A stretch of 64,000 bases of DNA from Pohlia nutans. Taxonomy: Eukaryota > Streptophyta > Bryopsida > Bryales > Mniaceae. Made by a program: the position numbers and the translations under genes. This document shows, piece by piece, positions 1 through 11,929 of the stretch (its first letter is position 1; each line of letters begins with the position of its first letter). The stretch covers positions 12,059,001-12,123,000 of the forward strand of contig CM040088.1 of the NCBI GenBank assembly GCA_022496805.1. Direction: 5' to 3'. The notes under the pieces are model-generated. The model worked only from the letters and a program-made list of their open reading frames with translations. It searched no databases and was not told where the DNA came from.

Positions 1-1095
1 CTGCAGAATCCCATTCTCCAGCTCTTGAAACCCTTGGCTGTTGGATTTCCTCACCAGAGTTTTGCTTCGATCTCTTGCCACTTCCGATTCATCGATCCAC
101 TAGTATCCACCGTACTCATGGCACCAGCATATATGGTTCAATACTCTTTTATGGTTTCCTCGTGACATTTGAAAGGTAGTGCGACTTAAACAGGATCAAC
201 TCATAATATATGTGGATTGAATCAGTTTCTGTATAAAGCATTCCGGGAGAACCGTCCGGAAGCTTGTCTCGTCAAAGGAGCGTCGGAGACTCCTGCAGAT
301 TCATCGGTCCGGGCATCACTGATGAGGCTCCCTTAGAAGGCCATCTATATCTCGTAGCACAGCGGCCTTTTGTCTTTCCATCTCCGAAGTTCTGGACGTA
401 CTCGAAGCCAGACAGTGCAGGCAGTTCATGTCAAGCTTTGCTTTTACCTGCACTCGATCGATCATTCACGATTATGGCGTGACGAGGTGAGCTTCTGGGG
501 CTCTTTCTCTTCATTTTATAACTAAAAGTCGATTTGCAAATGTCATTTGAGAGAGTGGAATATCTGGGTGAGTGGAATGAATGGTGTTATGGGACATGGC
601 TTTGCTCAGTTTTGACCGTTTTACTTCCTTCGTACAACTGTGTAAGTTCACTATTGTTCAAAGAACAATAGTGACTCAGGAGGTTACTAGTTAATAGAAT
701 CCGGAGGTCATATAAATGGGATTGTGAGCAGAAGTGTATTTGATGTATAGTAGACATGCCAATGACAGTATAATAGTTTTATCGTACAATTCCAAAAGAA
801 ATGTAAGGTATCGCCCAATCACCGCACGCCGTGTGGTGAAGGGCTCTAAGAAAATTCTCACTCAACATCATACTCAATGTTTTTGACACGCAATAAAAGT
901 TAATTGTACAAAACATTTTCCAGTGCGATTTTTTCAAGGTGAATTCCAACTTGACATTCTACAGTGTTTCAAACTTTGAGATGGTGTAAGTTTCTACACT
1001 GTTGTCTAGATGAAGTCCTCAAGTGGCTAGGTGCCTTCTATTGACTTTCTCCTCTCTACAAGTGTCTTCAAGACTATTGTACAAACAATGGTATC
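1..1095. other. Region upstream of the ankyrin/PGG gene, no gene recognised
   Basis: I see no convincing coding region; the short open frames lack recognisable motifs or splice context. The stretch contains a perfect hairpin at 648-674 (12-bp arms, 3-nt loop). It ends at GGTATC (1090-1095), the left direct repeat of the element that follows. Confidence 0.4.
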
Positions 1096-1410
1096 GTACG
1101 TGGAAGGCAGGGTCGGTAGAAAATAATTCCCCAAAAAAATGCCGAAAAAATAAATAAATTTATTAAGTATTTTGTCGAAATCAACAAAAATAAAGTCAAC
1201 AAAAAGCCGAAAAAAAATAGAATAAAAACATAACACTCAACAAAAATCGTAGACAAAAAATAAAATAAAACGTTTAGCTGCCGGATTTTTTTTAATGTTA
1301 AGTATTAATAGCCGATTTCTTAATAATTACTTTTTGAAAGTGCCGACCTCCACTATTTCAACTTTTATTAATTATTCGACATGAAAGTGCCGACCCTGCC
1401 TTCCACGTAC
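1096..1410. mobile_element. 315-bp MITE with perfect 21-bp terminal inverted repeats
   Basis: Bases 1096-1116 and 1390-1410 are exact reverse complements (start GTACGTGGAAGGCAGG). The element is flanked on both sides by the direct repeat GGTATC (1090-1095 and 1411-1416), as expected of a target-site duplication. The inside is very AT-rich with repeated CCGAAAAAA-type words and has no coding capacity. Perfect ends and perfect flanks indicate a recent insertion by a transposase encoded elsewhere. The 6-bp duplication does not by itself identify the superfamily. Confidence 0.85.
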
Positions 1411-1919
1411 GGTATCTCTTTTGCCACTCTTTTGTTGATAGGATGCCTTTAGCTATGCCTATATTGTTATCATTATCATCACTATTCGGGACGATTTAAC
1501 GAAATTTTAAACCTCCAATGGCGTATTTATTGACTTCTTGCAATATTTGTGTCTTGTCTAACTCGTTGTACATTGGCAAACTAAAGAGTCCATACTATTT
1601 AGCATTTAATTGGATTTTATAAACGACATGAATATGGCAATGGATGTATGTATTTAGAAGTCTTCTTTGCAACATAGTACTGACAAGAATTTGTTATCAT
1701 GCATTGTTATGAATTGTGCAGATTTTGAGAATGAAGGCATAAGAATATTGGATATTTAAGTATTATATATTTGCCATACATTATTTTTTTAGAGTTCATT
1801 TAATATCCAATGTAGTCTAAAATAAAATTGGAGCTTATAATGCATCAATATGCCAATCATTCTATTCTCAATGTAGTTCTATTCTCAACAATTTACATGC
1901 TAAGATTAGTGGGTTTGTA

Positions 1920-4645
1920 ATGGCATCGAAAGATATCTCTACACAAGATGGGTTCCACCATGGACGCCCAGACTCAGAGTGGTATCAGAATCTTCAACGT
2001 TATGGCAGCTGCCTAAAACTTCTTTGCCTACTTAAAGAAGATCTTTCCTTGATTCATCACCTGGGACCCGAAGGTATCACTGTACTACACAAAGGAGTGG
2101 AACATGGATGTGTGGTGTTGGTGCGGTTCATCTTGGTGGATATTTTTGATGATCAAGGAATGTGTCATTGTGGTATGCATGGTGCAAAATCTCCTATCAC
2201 AAGAGAACAGTTGCTACGTAAAACTACTTTGTATGGGAGTACAGCAGTGAATATGGTGATAGTTAGTGGAAGTCCCAAGATGGTAGTACTTCTATATTGG
2301 GCCATCCAAATGTGCATACGCATGAGTACAGGAGTAACTGAAGAGATGTCATCCCAGAGCGATCGAGACACTCTTGGATATGACTTCAAGGCATTCTATT
2401 CTAGCTTACTAAGGGAAAGGGGACGTAGCAACGAAATATACCAGGAAAGTGCCAATGATTTGGAAAATGACATTGCAGGATTGCTAGATGTGAATGATGA
2501 AGATATCAACATCTTGGAATTGAGTGGCAGAGACATGGACACCAAATATGAAGATATCAACATTGTGGAATCAAGCAGCAGTAACATCAACACCAAAGTT
2601 ATATCTATCATCGAAAATATACTTGAAGATCCTGGTGAGGGTATCGATAGAGAGCTAATGGATTTGTTGAAAGAACAGTGTCAAAAGCATGTGGACTTTG
2701 AATTTGTTCCAGTTGCACACGTATTCCTACATTATCTTGCTATGATGGATGGTTTTCTTTATAATGAGCTCATGCACTTTCGAGCAATTTTGCTAAAGAA
2801 AATTATTCAAGCATTGAAGGATGTCCTTGATGATGAGACGGGAAGTCGCGGGGCCATGTTGAAGACGTTGTTCAACATATTGGATCCTCGAGGAAGACCT
2901 TTTATTCATCTTATTTATAGGAACACTAGTAATTTCTTTGAAGTACTAGAAGGTATATTGATTGACGTTGATATTTTTTTGACAATCAGAAAGGACTGTG
3001 TGAATGCCAGAGATGGTGTCGGTCGCACGATTCTCCACCTCTGTTGTTTAGGAGGATGTTATTACATGAGAGAACCGTTTACGAATGATTTGGACTTGAA
3101 TGCGGACTTGTTGTCATCACAAAGTGACCAATTACATTTCTTGAAAAAATGGTGTTTTGCATCCACAAAATGGCAAGGAAATGATTATGATATGACACCA
3201 ATTCAATTCGCAGTACTATTCAGTGAAAGTTATACTCTCCAACTTTTCTACCCTTCCACTGGGAACACAGGTGTTGAAAAGAGAGTAAAGCATTCGTCAA
3301 TGTTACCGTTACAGCTTGCAGCAGCACTGGGAAGGAATGACATTTTGGAACATATTTTAGAGGTAAGTCACAAATTTTCCCACGTAATGATGTTTCTTTT
3401 TTACATTAAGTGCATGTTGAGATTGAATTTCTATCAAATGCACTCATTTTGGTCATGCATTTGTTCATTATTTAGAAATACTTTGTGTAAAATAACTCTT
3501 CACTTCTTTATTGTTTTATACAAAATGGCTTTTCAAATGTGAGTTAAAATGTATGGAAGATAACATAATGCTTCTTATTTTGGGATTGTAGTAAATTGCT
3601 CTAAATGCTTGCTGATAGTAAAATTGTTACCTTGCAGCACCATACAAGATTCAACTCTTCATTTGATCCAGGACTTGGAAACCTCGATAATTATGGATTG
3701 CCCGCTATACATTGCGCGGCATTATTTGGTAAAGTTGAAGCCATTCAAACTATCCTTAAATTTCCTGTGTATGATCCTATCATTCAAAATTGGACTAAAG
3801 GAACTGCTCTGCATCTTCTTTTGAACAATAAGAATGCAAAAGAATTCTTCGAACCTCTTCGAGATATTCTTTTATTTCATGTATTGCCAACTTCAAATAC
3901 ATATAAGCGTGTAAACAATGATATTCTCAAACTTGAATTGGATGAAGGCATTGTACCAAAGATGTTTTCAGCTAACAAGAAAAGTTGCATCAATCTTCTT
4001 CTCCAAGCGGGCATTGACATTTGGACTCCAAATATCTGGACCAAAGAACTTCCTAATCCTGGACCTTTGGCCAATGATGAGGCTAGAGAATGGTGGTACG
4101 GGAAGGTGGTTAATGAAGTGGTGACTTTGAAGACAAGCATAAGCGGTGCTGCGAATGCAACTTCGGTCATTACAGCACTTGTAGCCACTGCTTCTTTTAT
4201 CGGGCCGTTCCAACCACCCCTTGGATATGGAGACTCCAATGGCCATTATATCCAAACGGATCGAAGTCCGGTGCGAGTGTATTTGGTTTGCAATAGCTTA
4301 TCGTTCTTCTTTTCAATTGCAAGTATTTTGATGGCGGTCCTTCCTGCTATTCCAATGCCTAAAGAATCTCTTTATGACGAACTCTTGAGAGGTCAAAGAT
4401 GTTTGAAGGGTGCAGCTATGATGTTGCTAATATCCATCATTTGCATCCTTGTAAGTTTCTCGTTTGCCAGCCTTGCGGTGGTATCATCAGAGTGGCAAGA
4501 GAGGCAACTTGTTGTAGCTTGTGTAATATGCGGAGGAATGATTTGCATAGGTGTGCTTATCATATACATCATTCGTTTACTACGGATGTTGTTTCATAGG
4601 AATGATTGGTTTAGAAGGAAGTTTGCCAAACATATGTACTTTTGA
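1920..4645 (+). CDS. Ankyrin-repeat membrane protein with C-terminal PGG domain
   Basis: Two exons, 1920-3362 and 3638-4645, join in phase 0 (donor AG/GTAAGT, acceptor TTGCAG) to give 816 residues. The N-terminal two thirds carry degenerate ankyrin units, including GITVLHKGVEHG, GRTILHLCCLGG, MLPLQLAAALGRNDILEHILE, GLPAIHCAALFGKVEAIQTIL and GTALHLLL. A PGG-type domain follows: the lead-in KTSISGAANATSVITALVATASFIGPFQPP (about residues 645-675) has the usual VA-LVATASF pattern, with QPP in place of PGG. Four hydrophobic segments lie near residues 650-672, 695-722, 738-763 and 771-795. Plant relatives (for example the ACD6/ITN1 class) act at the plasma membrane in defence or stress signalling; that role is inferred from the family. 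The acidic repeat around residues 185-225 (ILELSGRD.. / INIVESSSSN..) looks like a short internal duplication. Confidence 0.88.
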
Positions 4646-5503
4646 AATTCAATGAGGATAGATCATAATCCACTTCTGCTCTCCTATAACATATACATTG
4701 AGACGTGTTGTTTTCTTTCATTACATTGAGATCTCTTCGACCGTGCGTCCACTAGTCACATTCTTGATACTGCCAAAAAAGCTATCAAAAAGTGGAGGTG
4801 CACGAAGTATGTTTGGTCGCGTTTGGCACTACAATGTGAAATTTATGCATTTTTAATTGAATCTTGCTATAATAAATTGAATTAAATTATGAAAAAATGA
4901 AATGAGGGAGTTTTTGATGTCGTTCTAAGTATTATTGAATAGCTTTGGATGAGTAGGAATGCATTAAAATTGTTTCACATTAGAGAATATTTGAGCTCTA
5001 AAAAGGACCTTTAAGGATTGAAAAGGAACCCATTTTATTGATGTAGGCTTAGCCTAGGCCAATACCTATGGATCCGTCTCTATCTTGTATAAAAAACCAG
5101 ACTGGGGGACAATGAGTCCTGGCACTGAAGAATGGTTTTATATTCCTGAAGTATGATTTTATGTTTTAGGAATGTGAGAGGCGGGGACTCTCATTTGATG
5201 TCATGTTCATCATTGAGGGTTGATGGAAACTATATTTTATTTGTGGGGTTTACCTATGGCTCAGCCTAAGTGGTCATTCAGTTGGGACACCATTATATCC
5301 AAACAAAATAAGCCTTTATAAGCATCTCTCAGGGAGTACCTCGTCAGACTAAAGCAAATAAAAAATAGTAAAATTCATAGTAATATGAATAAACAATCGC
5401 AAAGCTCTGAGCACAGACATGATTGCCTTCGTCATCTATCCAATGGGAATTGTCTTCCTTACAAACTCTAATATCACATTCTAGAGGGGGCATAGGCTAT
5501 TAA
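4646..5503. other. Intergenic, 3' flank of the ankyrin/PGG gene
   Basis: AT-rich sequence without a recognisable gene. It ends at the TTAA (5500-5503) that borders the next element. Confidence 0.4.
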
Positions 5504-6070
5504 CCCTTAACTGCCCAACCATGCATATTTTGCATGATGTACAGAAGTGAACTTCGTTTTCTCATCCATCATGCACTTTTTGCAGTGTGAAATTTTTACT
5601 AAATTTTCTATAGGAAGTCAGCTTCATGCACATGTGATCCGATTAGAAACTTGATGATTTGTGAAACTTTATGTCTCATTTCATGTTGCAGTGTTTCACC
5701 CAAAATTTCGAAGATTTTAGTCTCAAAGTGCTCTTGAAAAAGGCAACTCATAAAATTAAGCAACCAAAAAATCTCCAAAAATCACTACACTTAGAGTATT
5801 GCATTTCAACCCATCACAACAAATTTCATCCACAAATTGTCAATATCTTATTTGTAATCAAATTACATAATAATTTTGAATTTCAAGTTTCAAATTTTAT
5901 AGAAAAATATTGGTGATAGCAATTGTAGATCTAACCGTATGGATAGAATCTAAAATTCATAATGTACAAATTTTATTCATATATCAAGTTCAAAATATCC
6001 CTCTTAGTTGCATTTTATAATGCATTTTTGCAAAACTATTCAATTTGGACAGGGTGAGGACGTTTAGGGG
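5504..6070. mobile_element. TTAA-flanked MITE, family B (567 bp)
   Basis: Flanked by TTAA on both sides (5500-5503 and 6071-6074). Ends are CCCTTAACTGCCC and GGACGTTTAGGGG. The internal words (catgcac..ttttgcag, aaattttatagaaaaatatt, gggtgaggacg) recur in the copies at 17780 and 31896. No transposase is encoded. TTAA duplication with a CCC end is the habit of piggyBac-type elements. Confidence 0.75.
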
Positions 6071-6283
6071 TTAATCTTCGTCCTGGCATCAAAATGTACC
6101 ACATTTAAATTCGAAAGACCTCCACTACCCCTTTCTTTGGGGGCCCTCTTTAGAGCTCATAAATCCTCTAATATAAGGCTTATTTGGAATTTTAATAGAA
6201 TTTTATCACCATAAATTGAACTAAATTATGGATAGATTAATCTGTAAAGAAAAAGCATATAGAGAACATGGAGAATGTACATC

Positions 6284-8235
6284 ATCAGGAATTTTGGACC
6301 CCACAGATTTTTAATGATTTCAGTACGTTTATTGTTAAACACTAATTCCGCACATCATACGTGGATTTAGAAGTGTCATTATAATACAGAAGGGACATGC
6401 AACACTAGGATGTCGATGCAGCGTCTTTACAATGATTATAAAAAAAGTATTGTTTCCGCACAAAAATTGTGCTTGACGGAATCCATGCGTTTATCGTGTA
6501 TCTACGTTATATGGCTAATAAGACACGGATAACATGCGATTGCCTTTAATACGGATCTAGTATCGTATACGTATCATATCAACGCTTTTATAATATCCGT
6601 GTGATTTCAGCATCTATTACAATGCAAATTATTGTCGTATGACATCCGTGTAGTCATAGTACAACATCCGTGTGGATTCGTATGAAATCCATTGCCATTC
6701 GGTGGCATCAATCAAAACAAAATCAACTGAGAATTATTTCAAGTTTTTAATTTGAGAATGAGTGATTTAAATTTCTCCACGTCACTCGCGTTCAAGAGTG
6801 TTTTCGCACTACAGTAGGGTGTCATACTTCTCAACAAAAAAAGTTTCTAATGTTCTAAAACAATTGATTTATTGATGAAATATAATAAATAGGGAAAATA
6901 CCAAAAATATTTTAATATTTTCTTTTGGAATCTTTTGGAATCTATTCAAAATAGTTTATATTATTTTTAAAATATTTTGGAATATTTGTAGAATCTTCTT
7001 TTAAAATCCTTACGGTCTAATTTCCCGAAATATTTTTAGATCTTCATTTATAGAATTTAGAAGCAATTAACATTAAAAATTCAATAAAATTACATTTTAT
7101 ATTTTTAGAATTCAAAATTTGGTATTATTAGTTATAATTGTACTTTTCATCATAGAAGCAAAAAAAAAAAAAATGTACAGAAAATAACAACATTACTTTT
7201 CCAAAATAGTAAAATTTGTAACATGAGACAATGTAGAGGTGTTGTTTTTCTAAAAGTTCCCCTAGGTGGAGTTTAACTCGGATTGGCATGATTCAAATTG
7301 GGTTCGAAAGCATACTTGATTTCCTATTAGAAAATACTTATAATTTAATCAAATTTTAATTTTTTAGTCTCGGGCAGCTCATAAAAGGGGGCATCGACCA
7401 AAACATGATCTCTTGAAGCATTACAGGTTAAATTGAGTTTAAAATCAGACTTTCTTTGAAATATGAGCAACTTTTTTAAAAATAAAATTGCAAGAGCTTT
7501 TAATTGCTTACCACAACATTCAGACCATTGAATTTTTTTCATTCAATTCCAAAGTTATGCACTTTCCAATTTACTTTTTAACTTTCATTCTTTATACCTC
7601 CCTTTCATTACTTCATTTCAAGGTGAATATCCAAGGATTTACTTTTTTTTATTTTTTTATTAGACCCACAACTCGATTCTCTAACATACAATCAAAAAAT
7701 TTCACTTGAAACAGAAACGCATATATGTTGAAATGTCATAAAGTGGTAAAAAAGTTGCAAAAACATACAAAAACTTATAATGAAAAAATGATTTTTGGTT
7801 GAATCAAACATAAAATGAAAAAAAATTTGGAAAAATGTTTCTCTAATATAAAATAAGAAAAAACTGGAAAATAAATGTTTTTAACGTTGCCAAAAATATG
7901 CAAATTGATGAAAAAAAAAAAAAAACTCTCAGACATCATGATTTCATAAAAAAAAATTCAAATTTTTTTGAAGATTGTTTTTAGATATAGAAAAAAGCCT
8001 GCATAATGTAGTGGAAAACAAATTCGGAAAAAAAATTATTTTTACATCGCTAAAAACATCCAAAGACCGCTAAAAAAAAGAAACAGCTCACAGCCATCAT
8101 GATTTTGGCAAAAAAAAGAAAAATCATAATATTCTGAAAAAAATTCTAGATATAGAAAAAAGCCTACATAATCTAGTGCCAAAAAAAATTTGGAAAAAAG
8201 TTTTTTTCATCGCTAAAAACATCCAAAGTCTGCTG

Positions 8236-8273
<38 letters not shown>

Positions 8274-9013
8274 AGCTCATAACCATCACGATTTTGGCAA
8301 AAAAAAATTCATAATATTCTAAAAAAAATTCTAGATATAAAAAAAAGCCTGTGTGAGGTAGTGCAAGAAAAAATCAAAAAAGGAATTAAATATTCATGGC
8401 AAAAAAATCGCCAATGGTTACATTTATTTATAATTATCAAAAAAATTCAATTGCTTGCATCAAGACTTCTAGGTGGTTTTGTGGTTTAGAGCACGGTTTG
8501 TAGTTGGGAGGTCTCATATTTGATTCCGGCCACCAGCGATGGAACTTGGGCAAACAGTGGTGGGCCTCATCGTGGTCCAGGTAGTCTGAAATAATGTTCG
8601 GGTAGGGCAAAAAAAAATTGGGGCAGATTTCATTTGCTTCATCATGGAAATTTTATTTTTAATTTTTTAAAGTAAAATTATTTTGACCAAATCTAGATAT
8701 ATAGAAAGAAAAAATTCTAGATATAGAAAAAATGATGTCGCACGAAAAACACATTGAATCAATGTGACTTTATAGACGACTTAGACACGACATTTGACAA
8801 CTATATAGAGTGAAGAATTTTCACGTTTTCAATAGATCTATCAATAGTGTTGAATCAGTATTATATCCGCTTATACGAGCATGATGTCATATTAGTGCAG
8901 TTGTAATGAATGACGCAAAGATGCGGAATCAGTGCAAAATATGTATGCACCCATGAAATATCGGAAATCGCAGTGAAATCGTTCAAAATCAGTGGGATCC
9001 AAAATTCCGGATG
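6284..9013. mobile_element. Long-terminal-inverted-repeat element, copy 1 (about 2.7 kb, non-coding)
   Basis: The left end (CATCAGGAATTTTGGACCCC) is inverted at the right end (GTGGGATCCAAAATTCCGGATG). Subterminal motifs such as CGGAATCAGTGCG, CATCCGTGTAG and GTATCGTATACGTATC are shared with copy 2 at 13366-15050. Inside lies a nested family C element in reverse orientation (about 6890-7425), then three to four tandem A-rich units of about 130-165 bp (7890-8400) carrying CAGCTCAnnnCCATCA and TCTAGATATAGAAAAAAGCC. No open frame of transposase size is present. Exact outer ends are uncertain because I could not define a target duplication. Confidence 0.65.
8236..8272 (+). repeat. Poly(A) tract, 37 bases
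   Basis: An uninterrupted run of A inside one of the tandem A-rich units of the long-inverted-repeat element. It may be slippage expansion; its length in the assembly may not be exact. Confidence 0.9.
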
Positions 9014-9235
9014 GTTAGCGTGGGGAATGACCAAGAACACAAAAAGCATGGGAAACATAAGGAATACATTGATCACATGAGACATGAAGAACTAGGAGAA
9101 TATTTGGACAAACGGATGTAAGTTATTCTATATTTCAATTATATGCTATAAGCACTGAATTAGGAATTTTTGCACTTGGCCATATGACAATGCACTTGTC
9201 GCCCGTTGAACAAAAATTGACCTTTTTGAAGTTGC

Positions 9236-9280
9236 GGGGGGGGGGGGGGGGGGGGGGGAGGGAGGGAGGTGGGGTGGGGT
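9236..9280 (+). repeat. G-run with G-quadruplex potential
   Basis: Twenty-three consecutive G are followed by AGGGAGGGAGGTGGGGTGGGG, i.e. many G3-4 tracts separated by single bases. It lies about 220 bp right of the long-inverted-repeat element and about 360 bp downstream (in the sense of transcription) of the broken DUF7869-like gene. The rest of 9014-9639 shows no gene. Confidence 0.85.
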
Positions 9281-9639
9281 ACAATTTTAGTACTCGTCGT
9301 GGTACTCGTGGGTTTTACGGGCCAAGAATTTACAACGTGTTAAAGTAAGAATTCTGGGGGTTTCAACTTGCTCCAATCATGCAAATTTGGTCACACATGT
9401 ATTAAATGTTGCATTGGTACTTCATTTATTCCAAAACAAGGTATTAAGGGGGTAGTCAAAATGGATACAAAGTTATTTACATTTTCTACCAAAACATCAA
9501 GTCATTCAAATCACCCATGCAGGATCAACCAAATAATACACGTTGCGTTATACTATATGGCTATTGCTGCTACGTAATGTAGTTCATAGTACCATGTGTC
9601 TTATACGACGTACTAAACCTATTAATATGCATCAGAGTC

Positions 9640-11419
9640 TTTCTGCAAACGTTTGTTGTCCATCTCTTCCAATTGTAGTGCAATATACTTCACCAAATGC
9701 GGTTTTGCTTATTTTGGAATTTTGATTTTTGCCTCCGTTAGCTATCCATACACTAGCACATTGTTCTCTTGTATAAGCCCACTCTTTGTTCTTATCGATA
9801 CATTTTTCCACGAAAATATAGTTGTGTCTTTGACAACTCATCCGTGTCCCCCACCAAATGGCTCCCAAAATGCTTCCATGCAATTCATATACCTCACTCT
9901 ACTAGACTCCCGCTCATCTTGCATTCCTCGTCCTCTCATGGGCCAAAACCACACAATCTTCATCTTTGCAGCTCATTTGCCTTGTCCAAACTCTAGCACC
10001 TTCACCACATAGAACGGTACACTAGCTCGCACTTCAATTGGTTCCACGGTAAGACCCACAAAATGCCCAACTCTAATGTCACTATCCGGATTGAACGGTG
10101 GAAAAGGACCTTCAGCTCCCGCAATAGATGTTGTGGTTGTTGCTCGATTCATAGCAACAACAATTCTTCTCTTTGGTGCCGTTGTCACGGCCACTGCCGA
10201 AGGTCTCCTCCTGCGAGGACCAAAGTATCTCCGAGCTTCTAGATTTGGCATAGTTGCCATATTAAACCGTCCTCCATATTCATTGTATTTGTGTCATTGT
10301 CCCCTTCAACTACTCCATTCGGTTCAGTGACTCCATTTGTATCTCTTCTCGGCTCATCCACCCAGAACGGTTTTGCCCTCTCACCATCTATATTCATATT
10401 CGGAAACTCTTTTAATTTATGATGTCAACCATTTCACTTTGTCAATGGCTTCCAGATTCCTCTCTACATTCTATAATATCTCCACACATCTTTCTTCTTA
10501 TCCAATAAACTCATCCAAAGCTCTCAACTCCCTCTCATCCGCACCAAACACCTTCGCCAGATTAGGCTTCTTCGACACGCTCGACACGGATCGTAAACCC
10601 AAATGTTCCTATGTTGGCTCCCATTCGTCCTTGTTGACATGTTTGTGTTGTACGCGAGGCACACCATTCCCGTATAAAATCTCATGTAGTGTGGGAAGAT
10701 TATGCCGGTGAGTGCATTGCCCCCCATTAGAACATGAGGTGTAATAAACAATTTCCAGTCCCTCACATTCTCCAAATGTCTTGCGCTCACAAAGGCCCCG
10801 TATACGATGATCCTTTCTCTATCAATTGGAGAAGTTCTTTCAATGAGTCGATATTTGTCCTCTTCAACGTGTTCGATATGATGTTGAAGCGCTGATCAAT
10901 ATCTTTGTGGGTATGGCCCACTATAAGAAAACAAAGTTGCACCTCCTTAAAGAACCCCAACCCCACGAGTGATGCACACATGGCAAACATGTAAATGTTC
11001 TTGTTCTCACGGGTTGTGTTATCCGCCTGAATTTGCAATGTCGACGCTAATTTTCTCTTCCTCTTCTTCACAACAGCAATCATAAGCATCATTGTCGTAA
11101 TCACTCGATTGTTGTCGTGCTTGTAGTGTGCATCTATCCAGACATCCGTATACAAACCAATCCCGTGCACAAGTACCCCACACAAGTGAGTCTTCACAAA
11201 TCTTGCCTCTATGTTCTTCATCGTCTGCCTCATCTTCGGAACCATAGTCGTGTTTTGATCCATGTCGTCCACGATCAAACACATGTAGAAGTTAGGAGTT
11301 ATCATTGCCGACCTCTTGAACAACCAATAATCACGTCTCTCTTCCAGTTGATGATGGATGTGCACAATGTACAACTTCTTGATCTCCACTTTTGTAGTTG
11401 CATTAGTAGTCACTTCCAT
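9640..11419 (-). pseudogene. Broken DUF7869-like gene, probably transposon-derived
   Basis: Read on the minus strand from 11419, a 210-residue open frame contains IVDDMDQN, LCGVLVHG, NNRVITTMMLM, LQIQADNTTRENKN, LVGLGFFKEV and FLIVGHTHKDIDQRFNIISNTLK. This set of motifs I associate with the DUF7869 family; the recall is from memory and needs a profile search. The frame breaks at about 10787 and continues in another frame as ARHLENVRDWKLFITPHV. Further blocks follow, among them GHFVGLTVEPIEVRASVPFYVVKVLEFG (9973-10100) and DTTIFVEKCIDKNKEWAYTREQCASVWIA (down to about 9740). Several frameshifts and stops separate the blocks, so it is not functional. The N-terminal part seems absent. Such genes are often multicopy and may be mobile-element passengers; that is inference. 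Confidence 0.6.
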
Positions 11420-11929
11420 TCCACACTTATACTTCCAACAATGGTAGCACTTAAGGCCTTATTCGTTAAATTGAGACAAAATGCTTATTTTAAGACTTTT
11501 AAAAACGGATACAAAGTTCTAGTGAAATAATAGTTGTTGAACCCAATGATATATAGAGCTCGGACATCGAACACCGATCGAAAGCTGTATGCAAGGGTGA
11601 GACTATTATTCGCACAGAAGACTTGAATTACAAAAGTACTCAGTACAAAGAAAGGGAGTCATTATGAAGAGAGTAAGTTTATTTAATAGTGTGTTTGAAT
11701 ACAAATATACTCTGGAAGAATCCACCGTAGTGAATGAAATATGAAGATAAAAGAATTCGTGGAATCTACATTGCGTCCTTTTCAACATGAAGTAGTGAGG
11801 TTCCAAAAGAATTTATGTATGACTATTTACGATAGCTATTTATAGTAAAAAACACCCTTAAGCTAAAGACTTCAAAAACATGATTTGCTTTGTAATGATA
11901 GCAAAATCACTACTTGTCCAATTCTGTGC
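11420..11929. other. Intergenic, nothing recognised
   Basis: AT-rich spacer between the broken DUF7869-like gene and the GC-richer block. No motif-bearing open frame seen. Confidence 0.35.

Noticed and set aside
3363..3542. Extension of the ankyrin/PGG exon 1 reading frame to 3542
   Set aside because: The frame reads through a good GTAAGT donor into non-ankyrin sequence; splicing to 3638 joins both halves in phase and restores the family order.
3877..4255. Minus-strand frames opposite the PGG domain (3877-4255)
   Set aside because: Antisense shadows of the conserved plus-strand exon.
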